From: Pycnopodia helianthoides
Taxonomy: Eukaryota > Echinodermata > Asteroidea > Forcipulatida > Asteriidae
Length of the DNA stretch: 64,000 nt
Assembly: GCA_032158295.1 (NCBI GenBank)
Contig: CM063256.1
Coordinates: forward strand, 3,954,034-4,018,033
Direction of reading: 5' to 3'
Shown here in pieces: positions 58,201 through 64,000 of this stretch. The translations under genes and the position numbers were made by a program. Each line of letters begins with the position of its first letter. Within the stretch, counting starts at the first letter, position 1. Under the pieces are notes generated by a model, which searched no databases, was not told where the DNA came from, and saw only the letters and a list, made by a program, of their open reading frames with translations.

Positions 58201-61200
58201 ACTCCACGCAAATTTGTACAATTCCCCCAAATATTTCCCCTATCTGGCCCACTAAGCTGCACTCTGGCTAATCCGACAAGACAAACCCCCATGCCCAGCA
58301 TGATCTGTTTTGCAGTACAGTGCTAAATCCAGCCGAATCAAGCAAAGTCGATGTATTCTGATGGGTTCGAACCAGTCAAAAACTGTAGTGGGAGAATGCG
58401 ATTCCAGTCGACACGGGGAATGCCGAGTAGAGGTTGCATCACTCCCTCCATATTACTGTCTATGCCGTACACATAGCTAAGATATGTGGGGAATAGCATT
58501 TCTCAACCAAATTTCAGCACAACAATACCAAATTCAAACAAAATCCCCACAGCTTGTTATACTTTGCCAGAACTTTAAGTGTTTTTGTTAAAATTTCATG
58601 AAACTCAAATTGCTAATCATTTTTAAAGGGCAAAACACATCAACAAAAATTATCAAGCGTTACCTTGGTAGCAGGTAAGGGTCAAACGGAAAGAAGGAAT
58701 CCAGCGAGTTGGTGGTAGACAGAGACGACACCGCCCCACTGGAGTGCAGCTTGGTCACCTGATGTAACGATCCATTGTTACGCTCCATGATCGTTTTAGC
58801 AGTACGCAATCTGATATTTCCTGTCAGCAAAAAACATGGAACGACACAATTGTGAAGGTGATAAAGAAAGATGAAGTTTCAATTGAACTTCAGGTGGTAA
58901 GTACATTGCACAAGCTAGAACAAGTTCAAAGTTAGTGAATCTCTCAACAGCAATGGCTTAACGTGCGACTACTGTCTGCCCATGTTCCTACCATTTTTGG
59001 ATTCTTATTCATTAATTTTTTATTTATTTATTCGATATCCAACAGCGGATATCCGCCATTTACAGGTATCATTTGAAAACAAATAAATATATCTATAAGT
59101 TAAAACTACATTTGCACAATATACATGATACAAACTTAATAAATATAGAAAAACAAGTCAACTGAAAACCCAAGTATGGAAAATAGATAAAAAATAAAGA
59201 CAAATAATTAAAACTTGATTTAATATTAAAAAATTATTACAAACATACAAATTAAAGATATGGTGTGCATCTAATGACAAAAATAATCAACAATAAATGG
59301 AAACTGCAAAAGTGCTCATGGCGCTGAATACAAAAAATAACATAAACATCCACAATAACCAAAATGGAAACTTAGGCCTAAGCTTAGAAAAATCAGAAAT
59401 ACAATACATGTAGTAAAACACACAGGTTTAAACAAACTTTACATCGAATACTTGATTGAAAAGATGAGTCTTTAGGTAAAAATAAATTGGGTTAAAGAAA
59501 CAATGTTCAATAGGCATCACCATAGAGTTATAGATACACGCACGTAATCGCGCTGGCCAACCATGGGTCTGAATCCCTATGGGTAACATTACATACAAAC
59601 TTTCCCCTTGAAAAAATGTTGGCTGTGTGAACTGGTGCAGGACCTGTGTTATGCAATGAGTGAGCACCATTTTCTCAATCCCAAAAATGCTACTTGGTCA
59701 CATGGTTTTGTATGCCCTCTAGTTCTGTTATATAACTCTAGAGTGTGCAGAACACAATAACACCTGTGGAATCTAACTCCAATAGAGGCGCAACTAAGAT
59801 TCAGCTTGGGTGATGACGTCAGGTGATCTGTCAGGTGAACTGGGTCGATAGCTGACACTGGCAGGTCCCAATATATGCCAAGACCTATGCATACATTGGG
59901 ACCTGCTTAAAGGCAGTGGATACTTTGGGTAATCACTCAAGAAATATATTACCATAAAAACTCACTTGGTGAGGAGCACCTGAGAGCTGCTGATAGTATA
60001 CAACATTGTGAGAAACGACTCTCTCTGAAGTAATATAGATTTTGAGAAAGAGCTAATTTCTCACAAAAAACATTTGAATCTGAAAAGGCTTTAGGCAATG
60101 ACGCTTTTCTCAGGCATCTGAAGAGCACACAATTCTATGCAACAAGGGTGTTTTTTTCTCTCATTATTTTCTTGCAACTTGATGACCAGTTGAGCCCAAA
60201 TTTTCACAGGTTTATTTTATGCATATGTTGGGATACACCAAGTGAGGATACTAGTCTTTGACAATTACCAAAAGTATATCCGGCATTTAAAGGTAGGGTC
60301 ATAGATTGGTAAATACTAAAAAAACTACTGAACATAAAAAACCTACTTGGTGAAAAGCACTGCTGCTGTTGATAGTATGAACTGTTTCAAGAAAGGATTC
60401 CCTTGAAGTCAAATGGTTTGGATAATTTTCCCCCCCCCAAAAAAAACATTTGAATCTGAGAAATGATTTATTCATGAAGTCTGAGAGTTAGTGTTCATTC
60501 ACGAATGCTGCGGCCAGAGATGCGTGACAATTTTAGCGTTTTCTCAACAAGTAGACACTGTATATGGAGTGAAATCCTTTTTTCTCCTTGAAATCGTAAA
60601 TTATCCCTTTTCACCTTGTTTTCATGGAGTTCTTTTCTATTAAGCCAGAGCCTAAGTGTTTCACTGTTGTTTTCACTTTGCTGTACTGCTGAAAACAGCC
60701 CAAGGCTATTTTGGGTGTCTGTATAAAGTGTGGTTTAATTCAAGGAGTTTTCACCAAGTTTTCAAGGTGTCCTTGGTATGAATACAACTGGATAGATTAC
60801 TGATTAGTGAGGGGAAGTCAACCTAATAGATGCTTTATTGGTCAGCCATTTGCTCCATGGTTCACCTTGTTTCAGGTCATCAGTACACTGGTCAGCACAC
60901 TGTAGATAGACCAATGTTTACATTTGGAGTACAGCAAGATAACATGGCTAATCACCCCCATGAGACTATGGAGTGGGGGGGAGTGGGAAATGACATTCCA
61001 GAGAATTATCTACCAATTAAGGAGTTCCAGGCTCTGGATGCAGAGCATTCCCTGAAATCAGGGTGAAATTCATTCAGGCCAGTAAATGGTCTGCTGGAGA
61101 CTCTTTTTTCAAGGTGGTTTAGGGAACTGCAATTCCCTTCAAGCATGGTGAAACAGAAAAAACTCCTTGAGTTTCAGCCAAATCCTGCACTTCACTGAGA

Positions 61201-63813
61201 TTTCACGGTGGTTTCACAGCAAAGATTTTCATAGTCAGCTGGAACTTTCACTGGTGACTTTTTTTTTTATCTTTCTTTATAATTTTGCCAAAAAATCAGC
61301 ATTACATCCACAAGAACCAATCTATGACCCCACTTTTTTTTGGGGGGGTGTACAAGAGAAAAAAAGAGTGTTTAAAAGTATGGATCACCCTCTGCCCCAT
61401 ATCGGGCATGGTTTACCAACCTTATCTAAGTCCAAACATGTTGGTGTGGAGTGACACAGGAGAGGAGGAAAGTGGAGGATTGAGGTCACCCGTAGGCAAA
61501 CGAGGCCTAGGGAGTAACGGTTGTAATGATGTTTTCACAAAAATAAAATTGTGAAAATAGAATTAGCCATTACAAACTGCTTACCAACCAAAAGGAAAAA
61601 TGGCATAAATGCAAAAGTTTGTTAAAACGCCAGGCTACTAACTAATTTTTAACAAGAATAAAACTGATCTATGATTGTAAGATGGGAAAGAGAAAGACCC
61701 AACAACCAAGGACAGTTGAGAGGCCACACATTATCTCTCTACCACTATTTACTGTCTGTGCCGTACACATAGCTGAGGTAGGTAGGTCAACCTTATCTCA
61801 ACCAAATTCTGACACAATTCAAACACTATTATTCCACAGAAAATTTATCACACCTTTTTGAATCTAAGATATATTCTGATGGTTTAATCTGTAAATTTCA
61901 GAAAAAGTTGTATTTAACAAGGCGTAAGATAATTAGTTTTGATTCCATCATTACTGTATGTCAGCATATAGATGTAAGGTCCCCCCCCCAAAAAGTTATA
62001 TTTCCAGTTACCCGACTGACCCTAATTCTATGCCTGTACCGGCCCTTAACTTTTTATTCGGTTTAAAAAAAAATTTAAATGACAAAAACGGAAAGAAAAA
62101 AAAACCCAAAATGTCTTGACTTTGACAAATTTAACATGTTTTAAATAAAGCAAAATTGAAATAAAAACCAGAACACAACCAGACAAATTTACCGATACCT
62201 CCGTGATTTGAGATTTTTGTGATGTCCCATGACTATGAGCGAAAAAATACTTACAGTTCAATGCACAGCGCATTCCACGGATTTTACTGTATAGGTCTTT
62301 GATTGATTTTGGAGCAGTTTTTTGTCACTCGCTGTTTTTTTGTTGAATTGAATCACTAAAGTGGGGCATTTTTACATACTTGTCAATCATATCAGAATTT
62401 AAAAAAAAACGCAACAAAAATAAATAAATCTGACCTACCGACCCTATTTTTAAGTGGGATATAACCGGAAACTGAACTTTTATATCAATTTTTGGCACTA
62501 TTCACAGTGTCCCCAAAATTGTGATCTACATTTCCTCAAATAACCCCCTTACTAATGATAGCAGTTTTCCACCGAAATATATTCAACTGCACGGGCTGAG
62601 TATGGTGGCCCAATTGTGCATTGAACTAACTGTGTACACCTTTCGTGCCAGCATTCAACATACCTAGTTAGAGTAGCAAACACATTGACTATGGACGGCA
62701 GACACACTCTGATTGGGTTGAGCCGACATGTGACTATACGCTCCAAGTTCAGTCCCATCACATAATGCAGCCCCTTGTTGTCCTCCAGAAGCTGACGATG
62801 ACGGAAAACGAAAATATAAAACACCGCCTGAAACAGATACGGAAAGAATCAACCATCAATTTTAATTGGAGACGCGAAACAATAAAGGTCAGTTCTATTC
62901 ATTAAATTATCAAGGATTGATGAAGGAAAAACTAAGCTTTACTTCATCTTAATCCTATAAAATACAAGTGGGAACAAAAAGTAACTAACATGGATTGTTG
63001 AAGAAAACAAGAATGGTGTGTTGACAAATTCAAATGCCCCGCTGAGATTAATCTCATTCTTGAGTTATTGCTCCGCCGTCATTTTTCTTTTGTTTGAGCC
63101 ATAATGACCGTGAAATTTGATGTTAAAGGTTTAAAAACAATTAGCTTCTGGGGGATATCAGTACCAATCCATAACTCAAGTTTGGAGTTAAAGGAACATT
63201 ACAGAATTGGTAATTGTAAAATATACTTTTGATCACAGATTTACATAAAACTTACACGGTCTAATGATGATGATAGTAGAAAACATCCCTTGAAATATTT
63301 CTGTCTGAAATGCCATATTTGATGAGAAATGAATAAACTAATTTTCCGACTAGAGTTTATCGCTCAGTGAGCGTTTTATTCATTTGTTGAACCTATATGA
63401 TTTCATGCAAATGTGTAATCGTTTTTTTCACTATTTTCTCGTGACCCAGATGGCTGATCGATCTCAAACTTCTACAGGTTTGTCAGTTTATGTATAATGG
63501 TGGATTACATAAAGTGCTTACACTGCCTGCAACTGTTTTGTTAGCAAAAAACAATTCTGTGATGTTCCGTTAAAGATTGCCTTGGACTGGTTGCCCTACA
63601 AATTGCTCGGTGTGACATAGCCTTTTGGATGCTTTGATTTCCAGTCGGGTCCTTACCATTCTTAAAGCAGACATCTTTGATGTACACCATCATGGTGGTC
63701 ATGAGAGAGTCCAGCTTGTCGGCCATCTCATGCTTGACGGCCGCCTCCTTCTCATCTCCTGCATCCTTGATGCACTCGGTGTCAACGTTGCTGCCTCCTT
63801 CCTCCACTCCTTC
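55179..63813 (-). CDS. RRN3: RRN3 (TIF-IA), RNA polymerase I-specific initiation factor; partial gene, five exons visible
   Basis: Exons on the minus strand are 63,813-63,657, 62,827-62,664, 58,810-58,664, 55,722-55,647 and 55,289-55,179 (stop). RRN3 binds Pol I and recruits it to SL1 at rDNA promoters in the nucleolus. Diagnostic text is 'LMTTMMVYIKDVCF', 'VFRHRQLLEDNKGLHYV', 'LNLERIVTCRLNPIRVCLPS', 'TIMERNNGS', 'NSLDSFFPFDPYLLPRS', 'FISPLYRQWEG' and 'LGITPRN', all in family order. Splice phases match across exons 2-5. The N-terminal exons lie past the window end. About 130-140 residues normally lying between the first two visible exons are missing. The C-terminal tail is shorter than in vertebrates. 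Introns are loaded with MITEs. Confidence 0.93.
55647..55722 (-). CDS. RRN3: RRN3 penultimate exon
   Basis: 76 nt, acceptor 'aattattcag', donor 'aaaaag|gtcatt'. It completes an Arg codon with the upstream exon and reads 'SGVFISPLYRQWEGCKPEEE' then 'SSAKK'. In vertebrate RRN3 the same place reads 'RSKKFI.PIYQVWE'. Confidence 0.9.
56581..56919. mobile_element. MITE, family AGGCAGTGGATAC, reverse orientation
   Basis: Matches the reverse complement of 59,911-60,286 throughout ('ggcaggatacccttttgg', 'cctcacttggtgcata', 'aaacacccttgttgcacag', 'ttaccaaaagtatccactgc'). The two inverted ends are visible. The TTAA flanks are not preserved here. In the RRN3 intron. Confidence 0.88.
57075..57410 (+). 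mobile_element. CR1/L2-type LINE 3' end
   Basis: 'YGQRAYNSIAPSLWNDLPVH' followed by 'FKGLFKDSLV' and a stop (57,168-57,290) is the classic C-terminus of CR1/L2 ORF2. The 3' UTR ends with 'gcactatataaatgtattg' and a loose TTATTAC-type tail near 57,385-57,405. It is in antisense to RRN3. Confidence 0.88.
57724..57815. mobile_element. MITE fragment related to 8,059-8,165
   Basis: A small hairpin 'ggctgtgatctcacagcc' (57,731-57,748), then 'acgacctgccggtttaaac' and 'tactcttttattccctta', as in the lectin intron. Confidence 0.65.
58035..58180. repeat. Imperfect tandem pair around 'attttcaaaatggctgcca'
   Basis: The phrase occurs at about 58,041 and 58,123, each followed by 'ttattcttctatatg/gg' and 'tttttcaa.attccaaac', a unit of about 82 bp. 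In the RRN3 intron. Confidence 0.75.
58435..58530. repeat. Dispersed repeat, partner 61,735-61,830
   Basis: 'ttactgtctatgccgtacac', 'atagctaagatatgtgg' and 'tctcaaccaaattt' are shared with 61,749-61,810. Both copies are in RRN3 introns. Confidence 0.7.
58664..58810 (-). CDS. RRN3: RRN3 exon with the FFPFDP motif
   Basis: 147 nt. The first base completes the Arg codon from the upstream exon, using acceptor 'aaatatcag' rather than the nearer-looking 'ctgacag', which would give a stop. It reads 'LRTAKTIMERNNGSLHQVTK', 'LHSSGAVSSLSTTNSLDSFF', 'PFDPYLLP'. The donor is 'ccaag|gtaacg'. Confidence 0.92.
59020..59900. other. AT-rich interspersed repeat-like DNA
   Basis: Low-complexity A+T stretch (59,020-59,410), then a higher-complexity part with minus-strand frames 59,858-59,649 and 59,670-59,428. 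These look like decayed coding sequence of an unidentified mobile element. No motif is certain. Confidence 0.35.
59911..60286. mobile_element. MITE, family AGGCAGTGGATAC, with TTAA flanks
   Basis: TTAA at 59,907-59,910 and 60,287-60,290. The left end 'aggcagtggatactttgggt' is inverted at the right as 'ttaccaaaagtatatccggc' (degenerate). The interior carries 'acttggtgaggagcacctga' and 'cattgtgagaaacgactct'. The same family lies in reverse at 56,581-56,919. Confidence 0.88.
60291..60475. mobile_element. Truncated relative of the same MITE family
   Basis: Begins directly at the TTAA shared with the previous element: 'aggtagggtcatagattggt', 'aacctacttggtgaaaagca', 'ctgttgatagtatgaac'. The right end was not found. 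Confidence 0.6.
60480..62660. other. RRN3 intron, no further gene seen
   Basis: AT-rich intronic DNA with the 61,735-61,830 dispersed repeat and short homopolymers. No exon of RRN3 was found here, as expected from the exon order. Confidence 0.5.
62664..62827 (-). CDS. RRN3: RRN3 exon with the RHxQLL / LNLERIV motifs
   Basis: 164 nt, acceptor 'ctgtttcag', phase 0 start 'AVFYIFVFRHRQLLEDNKGL', then 'HYVMGLNLERIVTCRLNPIR' and 'VCLPSIVNVFATLTR', donor 'actag|gtatgt'. This is the most conserved part of RRN3. In the family it is preceded by a long helical-repeat region that is not present upstream here. Confidence 0.93.
63050..63187 (+). repeat. Single diverged unit of the 145-bp repeat
   Basis: 'tttcttttgtttgagccata', 'atgaccgtgaaatttga' and 'ggcttctgggggat'-like and 'gtttggagtt' phrases match the 19.3-19.9 kb array. 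A MITE is inserted at its end. Confidence 0.82.
63192..63569. mobile_element. MITE, family AGGAACATTACAG, second copy
   Basis: TTAA at 63,188-63,191 and 63,570-63,573. Nearly the same sequence as 6,474-6,860, including 'gtttatcgctcagtgagcgt' and 'tgacccagatggctgatcga'. It is inserted in the 145-bp repeat unit in the RRN3 intron, exactly where exons appear to be missing. Confidence 0.9.
63657..63813 (-). CDS. RRN3: RRN3 exon with the ADKLDSLM motif (first visible)
   Basis: 157 nt, acceptor 'cataacag', reading 'EGVEEGGSNVDTECIKDAGD', 'EKEAAVKHEMADKLDSLMTT', 'MMVYIKDVCFKN', donor 'gaatg|gtaagg'. In the family an acidic segment precedes 'ADRLDxLM...YxKDVC'. It ends in phase 1, while the next visible exon starts in phase 0, which independently shows that exon(s) in between are missing. 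Confidence 0.9.
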
Positions 63814-63883
63814 CTGTTATGTTGAATGAGTGAAAATAACCGTCAGGTCCTTGTCATTATCAAGGGTAATTTACAATGTAGGG

Positions 63884-64000
63884 TGCCATGGCCGAACGGT
63901 TTAGAGCATCGGATTTAAGTTCTGGTGGTTGAGTCATCGGGGTGTGGGTTCGAATCCCAGTCATTTGTTTCTTGAGATACTTTACTATAATTGCTTCTCG
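63884..64000 (+). mobile_element. tRNA-headed SINE, copy 3, cut by the window end
   Basis: 'gccatggccgaacggtttag' (A box) and 'ggttcgaatcccag' (B box) head, tRNA-Leu-like, followed by 'gatactttactataattgc' matching the body of the SINE copies at 35.6 and 54.2 kb. The 5' acceptor half has no complementary 3' half, so it is not a functional tRNA. Confidence 0.8.

Noticed and set aside
59428..59858. Two overlapping minus-strand frames near 59.4-59.9 kb as a gene
   Set aside because: They look like decayed mobile-element sequence inside an RRN3 intron, with no motif I can identify.
63884..63970. tRNA-Leu gene
   Set aside because: The A and B boxes are good, but the 3' acceptor strand does not pair with the 5' end, and the sequence continues into a SINE body also seen at 35.6 and 54.2 kb.

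Overview
This is animal (metazoan) genomic DNA: AT-rich, gene-poor, intron-containing and crowded with decayed transposable elements. Several interspersed elements, above all the TTAA-flanked AGG... MITEs and a tRNA-headed SINE, look like ones I associate with echinoderm, especially sea star, genomes. That placement is inference from memory, not a database result. Nothing bacterial or viral was seen, and there are no operons.

Layout. 1-7.4 kb: broken Ty3/gypsy pol pieces on the minus strand (1.78-3.45 kb), a truncated terminal-inverted-repeat element (4.55-4.88 kb) and a TTAA MITE (6.47-6.86 kb). 7.45-18.0 kb: one huge inverted repeat. Each arm carries the same two-exon secreted C-type lectin gene, the same palindromic MITE and the same decayed THAP-domain fragment. 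The centre and the inner part of the right arm are visibly low-quality sequence, and the right arm stops exactly at a 100-base N gap, so the palindrome is most likely an assembly or read fold-back artefact of ONE lectin locus. 18.3-23.2 kb and 46.8-49.6 kb: two copies of a segmental duplication in the same order. Copy A contains a 145-bp tandem repeat and a G-rich tract. Copy B was split by a DIRS-like retroelement fragment whose edge carries a hammerhead-ribozyme-like motif. 23.4-42.8 kb, minus strand: a cluster of paralogous exons of a protein I do not recognise, including a tandem array (about 24-29 kb) with a 1.36-kb higher-order period. This region is interrupted by a non-LTR retrotransposon (33.1-35.4 kb), LINE scraps, a SINE, a piggyBac-like MITE and a 66-bp minisatellite. 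48-51 kb: DIRS-like and BEL/Pao fragments. 52-55 kb: SINEs and a long-arm MITE.

55.2-63.8 kb, minus strand: the one clearly recognisable conserved gene, RRN3 (TIF-IA), the RNA polymerase I initiation factor. Five exons are readable with matching splice phases through the stop codon. The 5' exons lie beyond the window. A central block of roughly 130-140 residues expected between the first two visible exons is absent.

The lectin (extracellular glycan binding) and RRN3 (nucleolar rRNA transcription) show no functional link. The most unusual features are the fold-back palindrome, the exon-cassette array with higher-order structure, a run of six adjacent hairpins (22.3-22.6 kb), and the hammerhead-like motif at 49.1 kb.
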